Assembly (NCBI GenBank): GCA_021848325.1
Contig: JAJZUU010000001.1
Span: 1-64,000, forward strand
DNA length: 64,000 nucleotides
Source: Pseudomonadota bacterium
GTDB lineage: Bacteria; Pseudomonadota; Gammaproteobacteria; Burkholderiales; JAJZUU01
Reading direction: 5' to 3'
Position 1 is the stretch's first letter, and each line of letters opens with the position of its first letter. Shown piece by piece: positions 23,117 to 32,435 of this stretch. A program made the position numbers and the translations under genes. The notes beneath the pieces are model-generated. The model did no database searches, was not told where the DNA came from, and saw only the letters and a list, made by a program, of their open reading frames with translations.

Positions 23117-23734
23117 CTACCTCGAAGCCGTTCCTCCGCCGGTCAACTCCCGGTAGCGCAGCTTTTCCGCCTCATACCTGGCGCGGATTGCTTCCCGTTC
23201 CTTCTGGTGTTGCCGGATATTGTCCTCAAGGCCGCTCAAATCACTTTCGGCGGCGCGTATATCTTCGCCGAGGTCCGCGGGCACGGGCCGGCCGGCCTTA
23301 GTGGCGGCGGCCGCGTGCCTGCGGTAGCCGTCGAGCCTGGACTGCACCGACTTGGCCTGCTGCTGGACGCTCTGGAGGAGCGCATCCTCGCGCTGCAGAT
23401 TGCGGTCCCGCGCCAGGTCGATTTCCTGTTCGCTGCTGTAGCTGTTGAGCAGCGCCATGTCTTTGCGCTTGCGTTCCAGCGCTTCCTGCTGCTGCCGCTT
23501 CTGCTCGAGGGCCGCCGCTTCCTTGGCCTTGCGCTGCTCCGGAGTAAGCGCCGCGGGGGTCTGTCTGATGGTGACACCGCTGCGGTCCAGCTCGCTCCTG
23601 CACTGGCCGGCATACTGCGGGGGGATGGTGTCGCCGTAATGGGTGAGGCCCTTTTCGTCCACCCACTTATACATCCCGCCCAGGGCGGGCTGGGCGGCGA
23701 CCAGGAACAGCAGGGCGAGATAGGTGTAACGCAT
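23117..23734 (-). CDS. DUF4124 domain-containing secreted coiled-coil protein
   Basis: A 205-residue protein with a cleavable signal peptide (about residues 1-19) and an N-terminal DUF4124 module (MYKWVDEKGLTHYGDTIPP), a small beta-domain common in betaproteobacterial envelope proteins. Residues about 60-195 are Gln/Glu/Arg-rich and predicted to form long coiled-coil helices. The function is unknown. It lies upstream of nothing obvious on its strand, 11 bases after pyrE, and ends two bases from repeat copy 2. Confidence 0.85.
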   Translation of the reverse strand: MRYTYLALLFLVAAQPALGGMYKWVDEKGLTHYGDTIPPQYAGQCRSELDRSGVTIRQTPAALTPEQRKAKEAAALEQKRQQQEALERKRKDMALLNSYSSEQEIDLARDRNLQREDALLQSVQQQAKSVQSRLDGYRRHAAAATKAGRPVPADLGEDIRAAESDLSGLEDNIRQHQKEREAIRARYEAEKLRYRELTGGGTASR

Positions 23735-23745
23735 GGCAGTCCTCT

Positions 23746-24390
23746 TCAGCTATTGATCCCGTAACGGTTGCGGTAGGCGGAAACGGCGCGCAGGTTTTGC
23801 GCCATCTCCGGCCGGTCCTCCAGGTAATTCACCAGGTCGTCCAGGGTGACGATACTCACCACCGGGATGTCGTAGGCCTGGGACACCTCCTGGACCGCCG
23901 ACAGGGTGCCGCTTCCGCGTTCCATGCGGTCGAGGGCGAGCAGCACGCCGGCCGGAACGGCCCCGTGGGCACGGATCAGGTCCACCGATTCCTTGACCGA
24001 GGTACCGGCGGAGATCACGTCGTCTATGATGAGCACCCGCCCCTCGAGCGGGGCGCCCACGATGTCGCCCTGTTCGCCGTGGTCCTTGGTCTCTTTGCGG
24101 TTGAAGCTGTAACGCACGTTGCACCCGTTCCCGGCCAAGGCCACGGCGGCTGTCGCGGCCAGCGGGATGCCTTTGTAGGCGGGGCCGAACAGCACGTCGA
24201 ACCGCAACCCGGCCGCGAGGGCGGCTTTGGCGTAGAATTGCGCAAGCCGGCCCAGGGACTCGCCGTCATTGAACAAGCCGGCATTGAAGAAATAGGGGGA
24301 GAGCCGCCCGGCCTTGGTCTTGAACTCGCCGAAGCAAAGCACCTTGCGGCTTAGCGCGAACTCAACGAAATCCTGGTGAAAATCTGTCAT
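23746..24390 (-). CDS. pyrE: Orotate phosphoribosyltransferase
   Basis: Joins orotate and PRPP to make OMP in pyrimidine synthesis. At 214 residues it is typical. The PRPP-binding motif VLIIDDVISAGTS is present, as is the flexible-loop KETKDHGEQG. I choose ATG 24390 (MTDFHQDFVEF); the extra 19 residues from 24447 overlap the divergent exonuclease start. The pyrE-exoA divergent pair is common in betaproteobacteria. Confidence 0.96.
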   Translation of the reverse strand: MTDFHQDFVEFALSRKVLCFGEFKTKAGRLSPYFFNAGLFNDGESLGRLAQFYAKAALAAGLRFDVLFGPAYKGIPLAATAAVALAGNGCNVRYSFNRKETKDHGEQGDIVGAPLEGRVLIIDDVISAGTSVKESVDLIRAHGAVPAGVLLALDRMERGSGTLSAVQEVSQAYDIPVVSIVTLDDLVNYLEDRPEMAQNLRAVSAYRNRYGINS

Positions 24391-24446
24391 GTCTGTGGGG
24401 CCGTCGAATCCCGGAGGGGGTTCCCGTCCGGCAATGCAAGGAGGCA

Positions 24447-25229
24447 ATGTTGCGTATTATAACCTTGAATCTGAACGGCGTGCGCTCCGCCGCCGCCAAG
24501 GGCTTCTTCGATTGGCTGCCGAGGCGGGACGCCGATCTCGTCTGCGTCCAGGAACTGAAGGCCCAGGCCGCCGACATGGGCGGCCCGATGCTGGCGCCCG
24601 ACGGCTACCACGGCTACTTCCACTACGCCGAAAAGAAGGGCTACAGCGGCGTGGGCATCTACGCCAGGAAGCGGCCGGACAAGGTTACCGAGGGCATCGG
24701 CATCGCCGACATCGACGCGGAGGGACGCTACCTGCGGGCGGATTACGGCAATCTCAGCGTGATCTCGGTATACATTCCCTCCGGCAGCAGTTCGGAGGAA
24801 CGGCAGGCGGTGAAATTCGGCTTCATGGAAAGATTCCTGCCCCACCTGGGCAGCCTCATGGCCGAGGGGCGGGAGGTGATCCTGTGCGGCGACTGGAACA
24901 TCGCCCACCGGGAGATTGACCTCAAGAACTGGCGCGGCAACCGGAAGAACTCCGGGTTCCTGCCCGAAGAACGGGCCTGGCTTACCCGGGTGTTCGATGA
25001 ACTGGGCTGGGTGGACGTCTACCGCCGCCTCTATCCGGACGCCACCGGCGACGCCTACACCTGGTGGTCCAACCGCGGCCAGGCCTGGGCCAAGAACGTG
25101 GGCTGGCGCATCGACTACCAGATTTCGACCCCCGCCATCGCTGAAACGGTCAAGGCAGCCGCCATCTACAAGGACCAGCGCTTCAGCGACCATGCCCCGC
25201 TGACGGTGGATTACGACTGGAATCTCTAG
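24447..25229 (+). CDS. xth: Exodeoxyribonuclease III / AP endonuclease
   Basis: A 260-residue DNA repair enzyme of the ExoIII/APE1 family that incises abasic sites. Metal and catalytic residues are visible: NLNGVRS, QELKAQ, CGDWNIAH, WRIDYQ and SDHAPL. It ends with the usual VDYDWNL and a TAG that forms part of the CTAG of repeat copy 3. It is divergent from pyrE with 56 bp between the starts, so promoters are compact or shared. Confidence 0.95.
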   Translation: MLRIITLNLNGVRSAAAKGFFDWLPRRDADLVCVQELKAQAADMGGPMLAPDGYHGYFHYAEKKGYSGVGIYARKRPDKVTEGIGIADIDAEGRYLRADYGNLSVISVYIPSGSSSEERQAVKFGFMERFLPHLGSLMAEGREVILCGDWNIAHREIDLKNWRGNRKNSGFLPEERAWLTRVFDELGWVDVYRRLYPDATGDAYTWWSNRGQAWAKNVGWRIDYQISTPAIAETVKAAAIYKDQRFSDHAPLTVDYDWNL

Positions 25230-25393
25230 GAGCCTGTCGGACTTAAAGGAAATCGGCTGCAAATCCACCTGACCGGTCCATATTTCGCCGCTTTTTTGGT
25301 CAATAGAACGACTATTGACCTGCAAAATCGACAAAATCTGTCCTCGGCCAGCCGAATTTTCGCTTCGATTCTTCAAGTCCGACAGGCTCCTAG
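25226..25393 (-). mobile_element. MITE-like repeat, copy 3 (short form, inverted)
   Basis: A 168-bp copy in the opposite orientation to the other five. Its left CTAG carries the TAG stop of exonuclease III. Ends, internal hairpin and length match copy 2. Because the two ends of the element are nearly the same, the gene stop is supplied in either orientation. Confidence 0.9.
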
Positions 25394-25659
25394 CCGGATC
25401 ACCCCGTGGCGCAATTCGGCTCCGGTCGATCGGACTCCTGAGTGTCGATGACGGTTCGATGCTGAAAGCGGTCATCGAGTTCCGGATGCCTGGTCCGCGC
25501 CTCCCGGCAAGGCAAGTTCCCGGCGTTTCAAATCCCGCGCTTTGCGCCTATGGTGGACCACCCTCGACAGGAGCATAATCAACCTGCGGGCCGGCTTCGG
25601 AAATTCGGACAGGGCGATGTGGCTCCACAACGAGGACGAACATCAGGAGGAAATTGCCC

Positions 25660-27582
25660 ATGGCCCGGGCGCCAGCCGCAAATGACCAAGCGCCGGCGGC
25701 TCCGCTTACCCTGCTCAGGAGTCCGTCGTGGGCGGGTTACGCCGCCCTGGTTGCAGGCCTGGCGGGTGTCGGCTGGGGTGTAGCGACCTTTCCCGTCCAA
25801 CCCGCCCTCCTCGGCCTGCTTTTAGCCGGGTACGCGGCCTTGATCTGGTACCGGCCGCAGTTTCTGCTCATCGTTATTCCTGCCGCCCTGGCGCTTTTCG
25901 ACCTCGCCCCCTGGAGCGGACGCTTCTATTTCGACGAATTCGATTTTCTTCTCTTGACCGGCATCGCCATCGGTTATGTCCGATTGCCCCCCGCGCCACG
26001 CCATTCGAAACGCGACCTGCTGTTCCTCTCCCTCTCGGCCTTGCTGGGTCTTTCCTACGCAATCGGCACCGTCCGCGGCTTGCTGCCCTGGCAGATGCCG
26101 GAGGCCAACGCGTTCACCAACTATTACAGCCCTTATAATGCGCTGCGCATCGCCAAGGGCGCATTGTGGGCGTTCCTTCTATCCGGCCTGCTCGGGCGCT
26201 TGGCGTCCGCCGGACAGGACGTTCGCAGACTCTTCGCCCGGGGCATGATTGTCGGGTTGGCCGGCACGGTGGCTGTAATCGTCTGGGAGCGTTTCGTATT
26301 CCCGGGGTTGTTCAATTTCGCCGACGTTTACCGGGTGACCGGGCCTTTCTCCCAGATGCACACGGGCGGGGCCGACATCGAGACTTACCTGACGCTATCG
26401 GCGCCATTCCTGGTGGTGCTGCTGTTTGAAAGACGGAACCGGGTAACGCGGCTGGGGGGCACAGCGTTGCTGATCGGCGCCACCTATGGGGTGATGGTCA
26501 CCTTCTCGCGCATTGGCTACGCCGCCTACGGTGTCGCTCTGGCGCTCGCCCTGCTGGCGGCAATGGCAAAATCGGATACCCGGGTGCGAACCGGGCCTTT
26601 CAAGCGCGGCATGGCGGCCTTCGCGCTTGCGGCGCTGGCGCTCGCCGTGGCAGTGCCGGTTCTCAAAGGCCCATTCGCACAGGAACGCCTGTCCCGCGCG
26701 GGGACCGATCTGGCGATACGTTTGGCCCATTGGGCCGACGCCTTGCGGATGCGCGATCCGGACTGGCCGACGGCGCTATTCGGAACGGGGCTTGGCCGTT
26801 ACCCGGAAACCCATTATTGGCGCAGCGAAGAAAGCAGAGCCGCCACCTACCGCCTGGACTCCGAAGCCGGCAACACCTTCCTGCGGCTAGGATCGGGCAG
26901 TCCGCTCTACATGGAGCAGTTCGTCGCGATAAAACCGCGGCATGATTATTCGCTCAGCCTGAACGTCCGCAGCGAACAGCCTAACGCCCAAGTCACCGTA
27001 TCGATCTGCGAAAAGTGGCTGCTCACCTCGGCGCGCTGCATCTTCAAACCGATCGATGTCACGGGAAACGGACGTTGGCAGTCGATCCGGACCCGCGTTC
27101 AATCCGGTGACGTGGGAAGCGGCCCCTGGTATGCCTCCCGCCCCGTCAAGCTGTCGATCTACGATTCCGGTGCCCATGCCGCGATAGATGTGGACAACGT
27201 GCACCTGCAAGCGACGGACGGGGCCGAGCTGCTGGCCAACGGAGACTTTTCGCGGGGGCTGGACCGGTGGTTCTTCACCATCGACAACGACAGGCCATGG
27301 CATATCTGGAGCCTGCCCATCCAAGTCCTGTTCGACCAGGGTTGGCTGGGGGTGGCCGCCCTGACCCTTTTCGTCGCGGCCGGCTTGTGGCGCGCCGGCC
27401 GCGACGCCTGGCGCGGTGACGCGATGGCCGGCGCGATGCTGGCGTCCAGCGCCGGCTTCCTCGTGATCGGAACCCTCGACAGCCTGGTGGACAGTCCTCG
27501 CCTGTTGCTGCTGTTTTTGCTGATTATCTGGTTTTGCGGGCGGGCCGGCAGAGGAGAACGGCCCGGCCCAAGGAATACCTGA
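25660..27582 (+). CDS. O-antigen ligase/polymerase-like membrane protein with an extra extracytoplasmic domain
   Basis: A 640-residue multispanning protein. The ATG at 25660 has an AGGAGG site nine bases upstream. About ten N-terminal helices are followed by a Wzy/WaaL-type region (MHTGGADIETYLTLSAPF, then VMVTFSRIGYAAYGVALAL). Residues about 410-530 form a soluble, beta-rich domain (SGSPLYMEQFVAIKPRHDY..., ...LANGDFSRGLDRWFF) resembling a carbohydrate-binding jelly roll placed in the periplasmic loop, followed by two or three more helices. It would ligate or polymerise a surface glycan, but no glycosyltransferases lie nearby, so the substrate is unknown. Confidence 0.75.
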   Translation: MARAPAANDQAPAAPLTLLRSPSWAGYAALVAGLAGVGWGVATFPVQPALLGLLLAGYAALIWYRPQFLLIVIPAALALFDLAPWSGRFYFDEFDFLLLTGIAIGYVRLPPAPRHSKRDLLFLSLSALLGLSYAIGTVRGLLPWQMPEANAFTNYYSPYNALRIAKGALWAFLLSGLLGRLASAGQDVRRLFARGMIVGLAGTVAVIVWERFVFPGLFNFADVYRVTGPFSQMHTGGADIETYLTLSAPFLVVLLFERRNRVTRLGGTALLIGATYGVMVTFSRIGYAAYGVALALALLAAMAKSDTRVRTGPFKRGMAAFALAALALAVAVPVLKGPFAQERLSRAGTDLAIRLAHWADALRMRDPDWPTALFGTGLGRYPETHYWRSEESRAATYRLDSEAGNTFLRLGSGSPLYMEQFVAIKPRHDYSLSLNVRSEQPNAQVTVSICEKWLLTSARCIFKPIDVTGNGRWQSIRTRVQSGDVGSGPWYASRPVKLSIYDSGAHAAIDVDNVHLQATDGAELLANGDFSRGLDRWFFTIDNDRPWHIWSLPIQVLFDQGWLGVAALTLFVAAGLWRAGRDAWRGDAMAGAMLASSAGFLVIGTLDSLVDSPRLLLLFLLIIWFCGRAGRGERPGPRNT

Positions 27583-27707
27583 CAAGACAAACGCCATGCG
27601 AGAGACTGCGGGTAGATTCGTGAGCCGGCGACAATCGCACTGACAAAGCGCCGCCACCGCCGCCTAGGCCGAAAATCCCGCTTTCGGCTTCAATATTGAG
27701 GCATACA

Positions 27708-28112
27708 TCAGGGACAACTCTGGCCGCTTGTGAAGGTGGCGCCACCTACGGTCTCGGAACCCCCTGTACAGAAGCTATACGGCCCCCCTGCCGGGCCATG
27801 GACGCTGTATGTATAGCTCGGGCCGCCCGTATAGGAGTACGTAACAGTGTTCGAGGAGGTATCGATACTCCAGGTTCCGACCTGCTTCGTTGGATCGACC
27901 GGATCGTTGGGACCCTTCTTGTAGTCCCAAAGGGTGCCGTCGCTCCGATGCTGTTCCTGCCACTTTTCGGTGCCCCGTGTGGCACAGACCGTTTGGCCCG
28001 AAATCAGTGTTGTAAGGTCGCTGCCCGTAACCGGGGGGTCTGAACAGGCAGCCATCACCTCTCCTGAAATCCCCGCGAGCAAAACGATGCTTATAACCAC
28101 CAGATGTTTCAT
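27708..28112 (-). CDS. Hypothetical secreted protein, 134 aa
   Basis: A small exported protein with a clear signal peptide (MKHLVVISIVLLAGISGEVMA). The mature part has four Cys (near residues 23, 43, 115 and 133) that could form two disulfides, and segments such as EKWQEQHRSDGTLWDYKKGP and QVGTWSIDTSSNTVTYSY that suggest a compact beta-fold. A good GGAGG-type site precedes the ATG. No function can be given. It converges on the O-antigen-ligase-like gene. Confidence 0.7.
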   Translation of the reverse strand: MKHLVVISIVLLAGISGEVMAACSDPPVTGSDLTTLISGQTVCATRGTEKWQEQHRSDGTLWDYKKGPNDPVDPTKQVGTWSIDTSSNTVTYSYTGGPSYTYSVHGPAGGPYSFCTGGSETVGGATFTSGQSCP

Positions 28113-28342
28113 GACCGCCCCTCCTTTCGAGTGAATAATGCCGATGTCAATTCGTTGCCTGGAACAAGCCTCATTGACATGGCAAATCGCTTAATGATCA
28201 AACTGTAGCAACTTTCGCACCACCTGCAAGTTTTCTTTTCCCATCCATGTGTTATTTCAAGCTTACGGTTGACCGGAGTTGCAACTGTAAATCTTCTCGA
28301 CAAATCCCGAGCCTCTTTTCGATATGGCGAATACGGGGGACG

Positions 28343-30301
28343 CTACCCTTTGTGCGGAGAGGCGCTCACGGCTGCCCCCCCCGGCCCCGGCAGGACCAGC
28401 GTTACCCGGGTGCCCGCCCCGGGCGCGGAGGCGATATCCAGCTCGGCACCGATGCGGTGCGCCCGCTCCCGCATGATCTTGATGCCGACGTGGCCCTCCC
28501 CGCCGGCGCCGCCATAGCGTCCGGGATCGAAGCCCTTGCCGTCGTCCTGCACCGTGATGCGGCACTCCGCGTTGCGCCGCAGTTCCACTTCCACCCGGGT
28601 CGCCGCCGCATGCTTGCGCACATTGGACAAGGCCTCCTGGATGATGTGCAGTACCTGGATCACGTATTCCGGCGCCAACGGCGCGCCGCCGCTGGCGGCA
28701 AACGAGGTCTTGATGCCGGTTTGCCCCTCGAATTTCTCCAGGGCGCTGCGAATGGCGCTTTCCAGGTCGGCATGGTCGACCCGGGTCCTGAAGTGCACCA
28801 GCAGTTCGCGCACGTCGTCGTAGCTTTCCTGCACCCCTTCCCCGATCTGGCCCAGCACCTCCAGGGCCTCCCCGGTATCGCCCCGGGTCAGCGAATCATG
28901 CAGCAGTTGCACCTGGATGTTGAGGAAGGCCAGGGACTGGGCGATGCTGTCGTGCAACTCCTGGGCCAGCAGGTTGCGCTCCTCGGACACCGCCATCTCT
29001 TTCTCCCGGGACACCAGCCGCAGGTTCTCGATAGCCACCCCGAGGTGGCGCGCCACCGTTTCCAGCAGGCGGATTTCGGCGTCGGTCAACACCCGGCGAT
29101 GATCGAAGAACAGGTTGAAGATACCCAGGACCTGCTTCTTCGCCCGGATCGGCACCACCGCCACCCCTTCGAACCCCTCGTCCCTGCAACCATAGAGCAG
29201 GGGCTGCCGGGAAGGCTTGGAGAGGTCCCAACTGACCGGCTCGCCGTCTTGCGCCGCCTTCCCGCAGAGACACTCCCCTACGGCCAGGCACGCCTCTTCC
29301 TGCAGGAATCGCTCCGACACCCCTTCGTGGACCACGATGGGCAGTTGCTGCGAGGCCGGATTCACCAGCCTCACCACGCCCCCCCGGGCCCCCAGCAGTT
29401 GCGACATTTTCGACAGCACGCCATGACACATTTCCTCCAGGATCGCCGGCTCGTTGAGGAAGGCGGCGACTTCGTACAGCATCTGCAGGTCCTGGTTTTT
29501 TTCCTCCAGGCTGCGGGTCTTCTCCTCCACCCGTTGCTCCAGGGTGGCATAGAGGCTCTCCAGATGGTCCGCCATCCGGTTGAAGCCCGCCGCCAGCACC
29601 CCGAACTCGTCGCGGCTTTCCACCGGCAGGCGTACCCCGAAATCCTCTGCGGCCATGCTGCGCATGCCGTGCTGCAGCTTGTTTACCGGACGCACCACCA
29701 GCAGGAAGAACCAATAAATGAGAAAGGCCGTTCCGAACAGGGCCAGGCCCACCAGCCCCACCTGGAAGGAGCGCAGCAAGGCGGTGTAGTGGGTATTGCT
29801 GCGCTCCACCAGCAGCACCAGGTGGTTGATCCTGGACACGAACTCCACCAGCATCGGCTGGTACTCGGCCATCAGGGCCTTTTTGTGCCCCACGTCCCGG
29901 GTTTCCATGATCTTCAGGACCAGCGGCTTGATGCGGTGCCGCCAGCGATGCTGGAGCTCCCTCACCAGCGCCTGAACCGTGGGGTCTTTCGGCAGCGACA
30001 GCGGGCGCGCCGGGTCCCCCCGCTCCAGGCGCAGCAGCGTTTCCTCGAAATCGTCGATTTCCTGCCGGATTTGCCGGGGAAGGGTGGGGTCCCGGGGATC
30101 GGCCTGGAGGGATTGGGACAAGAGGTAGGCCAGCCGGTAGGAGTGCATGCGCTCGCTGCCGGCATCGTTGATGGCGGCGGCGCCGCCTTCGAAGCGCCAG
30201 GATACCAGCAGCGTCAGGCCGATGACCGTAACGGCGGCCAGGAAAAAGACCACCAGGATGCCGGCGATCTTGGCGCTAAGGGTGCGGAACAAGGCGGTCA
30301 T
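28343..30301 (-). CDS. NarX-type sensor histidine kinase without an adjacent response regulator
   Basis: A 652-residue membrane kinase. Helix 1 (residues about 10-33), a periplasmic type-IV-pili/NarX-like helical sensor (about 34-180), helix 2 (about 185-210), HAMP (VRPVNKLQHGM to about 260), a coiled linker, a GAF domain (about 290-430), a HisKA_3 dimerisation domain with the phospho-acceptor His in LAQELHDSIAQSL, and an HATPase with DDGKGFDPG. All motifs are intact. NarL-type regulators usually follow such kinases, but none is found downstream (28113-28342 is non-coding) or upstream, so it is an orphan here. Confidence 0.9.
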   Translation of the reverse strand: MTALFRTLSAKIAGILVVFFLAAVTVIGLTLLVSWRFEGGAAAINDAGSERMHSYRLAYLLSQSLQADPRDPTLPRQIRQEIDDFEETLLRLERGDPARPLSLPKDPTVQALVRELQHRWRHRIKPLVLKIMETRDVGHKKALMAEYQPMLVEFVSRINHLVLLVERSNTHYTALLRSFQVGLVGLALFGTAFLIYWFFLLVVRPVNKLQHGMRSMAAEDFGVRLPVESRDEFGVLAAGFNRMADHLESLYATLEQRVEEKTRSLEEKNQDLQMLYEVAAFLNEPAILEEMCHGVLSKMSQLLGARGGVVRLVNPASQQLPIVVHEGVSERFLQEEACLAVGECLCGKAAQDGEPVSWDLSKPSRQPLLYGCRDEGFEGVAVVPIRAKKQVLGIFNLFFDHRRVLTDAEIRLLETVARHLGVAIENLRLVSREKEMAVSEERNLLAQELHDSIAQSLAFLNIQVQLLHDSLTRGDTGEALEVLGQIGEGVQESYDDVRELLVHFRTRVDHADLESAIRSALEKFEGQTGIKTSFAASGGAPLAPEYVIQVLHIIQEALSNVRKHAAATRVEVELRRNAECRITVQDDGKGFDPGRYGGAGGEGHVGIKIMRERAHRIGAELDIASAPGAGTRVTLVLPGPGGAAVSASPHKG

Positions 30302-30441
30302 GTCTCGGGAGCAGGGAGATTTTCCACCCTATTGTTTGATCGAGGGGCGCGCGAACATAGCGAAACTTATGGGTTGTCGTCCCAGTCCAAGCCTTGCGTG
30401 ACCTGCCCCGCAAGCCGCGGTTCGCCGGCTTGCGGCCGGGC

Positions 30442-31068
30442 TCACCAGTACGCAAGCAAGTGCCCGTTTTCCACCTTGTGTTTGAACCGCTTGAGGGGAT
30501 GGGAGCCTTTGTCGATGCATTCGCCGGTCCTGATGTCGAACGCCCAGTGGTGCTTGGGGCAGGTGAGCGTTTCACCCGCAAGGGCGAGTTCCGGAATCTT
30601 GCTCACCTGGTGCGGGCAGCGGCTATCATAGACGTTGAGCGACTCATGGGTGCGATAGATGAACAGGTTGCGCCCGTCACACTCCGCATAGGCGACCTCG
30701 CCGAAGGCCACGTCATCGATCGCCATCAGGTCATGCCAGCGCGGCTGGCTGTCCAGCAGGTGGGGGTGAAATTCCGGGATATCCATCTCCAGAATGATGT
30801 CGATCGCCCACACGATCTTCGCCAGCCCCAGGGCGGGGAACGCCATGAGCAGGGCGTCCAGGACCTCGTTGGGCGAGCACCCGTCGCGCAGCGCGCGGGA
30901 CAGGTACTGGCGAAATCCGCCCTCGGTCTGGGCATGCACCTTGGTGATGACGGAAATCAGATCGCGCGTCTTGGGGTCCAGATGCTTCCCCGATTCCTTG
31001 AGGAATTTGAAGTACGGTTTGATCGCGTCCGGGCGTGCGGCCAGCAAATAATTCAATGCATCGCTCAC
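30442..31068 (-). CDS. Fusion of an AhpD/carboxymuconolactone-decarboxylase-like domain and a Rieske domain
   Basis: A 208-residue protein. The GTG at 31068 has AGGAGG six bases upstream and is preferred over the longer frame. Residues 1-115 are an all-helical AhpD/CMD-type domain (LDPKTRDLISVITKVHAQTE, ...FPALGLAKIVWAIDIIL), but the redox CxxC of AhpD is absent. Residues about 116-208 form a Rieske ferredoxin with CPH (in SRCPHQVSK), 16 residues, then CPKHHW, the 2Fe-2S ligands. It is probably a cytoplasmic electron-transfer or catalytic protein of unknown substrate. It is transcribed in the same direction as the orphan kinase, 140 bp upstream of it. Confidence 0.82.
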   Translation of the reverse strand: MSDALNYLLAARPDAIKPYFKFLKESGKHLDPKTRDLISVITKVHAQTEGGFRQYLSRALRDGCSPNEVLDALLMAFPALGLAKIVWAIDIILEMDIPEFHPHLLDSQPRWHDLMAIDDVAFGEVAYAECDGRNLFIYRTHESLNVYDSRCPHQVSKIPELALAGETLTCPKHHWAFDIRTGECIDKGSHPLKRFKHKVENGHLLAYW

Positions 31069-31190
31069 TTGGGTCCTCCTGTAGGCGCAGAATGCGAATA
31101 GGTGCATTGTGGTTAATTCCGCTTCGCGGTGCAATGGTTTCTCGCCGCCCCCTCACCGCCCGGAAACCGGCGGCACGCGAGCGGCCTGCC

Positions 31191-31397
31191 CTAGGAGCCT
31201 GTCGGACTTGAAGAATCGAAGCGAAGCGGGTCAGGCAGGCAAGCCGCGTAGCGGCTGCTCGCAAAATTCGGCTGGCCGAGGACAGATTTTGTCGATTTTG
31301 CAGGTCAATAGTCGTTCTATTGACCAAAAAAGCGGCGAAATATGGACCGGTCAGGTGGATTTGCAGCCGATTTCCTTTAAGTCCGACAGGCTCCTAG
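31191..31397 (+). mobile_element. MITE-like repeat, copy 4 (long form, 207 bp)
   Basis: Long form, matching copy 1 including the extra 39 bp. It lies in the divergent space between the CMD-Rieske gene and the PDC-sensor gene, flanked by CTAG on both sides. Here no gene ends in the CTAG. It separates the two genes' upstream regions and may affect both promoters. Confidence 0.9.
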
Positions 31398-31478
31398 TGC
31401 CGAACGGCATCCGCGATTAGAATAACGACGGTAAGCGGTCCCACAACCGGAATAACAAGACAACCAGGGTGCCGAGCC

Positions 31479-32435
31479 ATGAAACCCCCTAAGGAGACGT
31501 TGCAGCAAAGCATCGCCTATCAGCGCGAGGCCCTCATCGCTATGCTGCAGGAACCGCTGAGACGGTTGGCCGAGGCCTGCAGCCGGGTTTGGGGTGATCG
31601 CGCACAGATCGATTCTGCGCTGAGTGAAGCGCTGACGGGGCTGCCCTACTGCAAGTCGGTCTATGCGCTGGGCACCGACGCGGTCCAGATCAGCGATAAC
31701 GTCAGCCGCCAGGGACCGGTGGAAACGGACTTCGGGCGCGACCGCTCGGATCGGCCCTACATGCGCGAGGTGGTGCCCAGCACCGGCTTTCTGCTTTCGG
31801 AGGCCTACATCAGCCTGCGGGCGCGGCGCCCGTCGCTCACCGCCGTCCAGATCGTGCGCGACGCCGCGGGCACGGTGCTGGGGTTTGTCGGCGCGGATTT
31901 CGATCTGCGGGACTTGCCGCTGACGCGCGAGCTCTACGAGGAGCCGAGGTACTGGCGCCAGATCAAGGGCGACCCTTCCATTCGCGGTACGGTCTTTCAC
32001 CAGACCCGGGTGGAAAGCGAGATGGACCGGCATATCGATACGGTGCTGGGTGTGGTGGAGGAATTGATGATCGAGCACGGGGTATTCCACGTGATGCTTC
32101 ATTTCTCCAGCAGCCGCGCCGTCATTTGGGTGATGGCGGACCCCTACCGCTATCGCCTGCTGGACATCGAGGCATTGATCGACCCGGACAGCTGTCTTGC
32201 CTATCCCCGCATGCCCTATCCGGGCGATACCCTGGTGCCCGCGGAGCGGATCCGTTCCGTGCTGGAGGTTATCCGGGAATTGCGTTTCATGGACGAGATG
32301 TTCTACCTGCGTTCCGCCACGCTGAACATCTTCAACGGCATCGTCGGCCTGACCTTCTCCTGCGACGGCTCCCATTACATTCCATACGACGAGTTCCTCG
32401 GAATGGACCATGGATTCTGGGTCGGCGGCGCGTGA
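31479..32435 (+). CDS. Stand-alone PDC/Cache-type sensor domain protein
   Basis: A 318-residue protein that looks like the ligand-binding PDC sensor of chemoreceptors and kinases, with no output domain. The segment FGRDRSDRPYMREVVPSTGFLLSEAYIS, read in pieces, and VQIVRDAAGTVLGFVGADFDLRDLPL are the classic PDC strands and helix. No signal peptide or membrane helix is seen, so it would be cytoplasmic. The C-terminal part (from about 190) contains HIDTVLGVVEELMIEHGVFH and an aromatic-rich end. Function unknown; it starts 82 bp after repeat copy 4. Confidence 0.7.
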   Translation: MKPPKETLQQSIAYQREALIAMLQEPLRRLAEACSRVWGDRAQIDSALSEALTGLPYCKSVYALGTDAVQISDNVSRQGPVETDFGRDRSDRPYMREVVPSTGFLLSEAYISLRARRPSLTAVQIVRDAAGTVLGFVGADFDLRDLPLTRELYEEPRYWRQIKGDPSIRGTVFHQTRVESEMDRHIDTVLGVVEELMIEHGVFHVMLHFSSSRAVIWVMADPYRYRLLDIEALIDPDSCLAYPRMPYPGDTLVPAERIRSVLEVIRELRFMDEMFYLRSATLNIFNGIVGLTFSCDGSHYIPYDEFLGMDHGFWVGGA

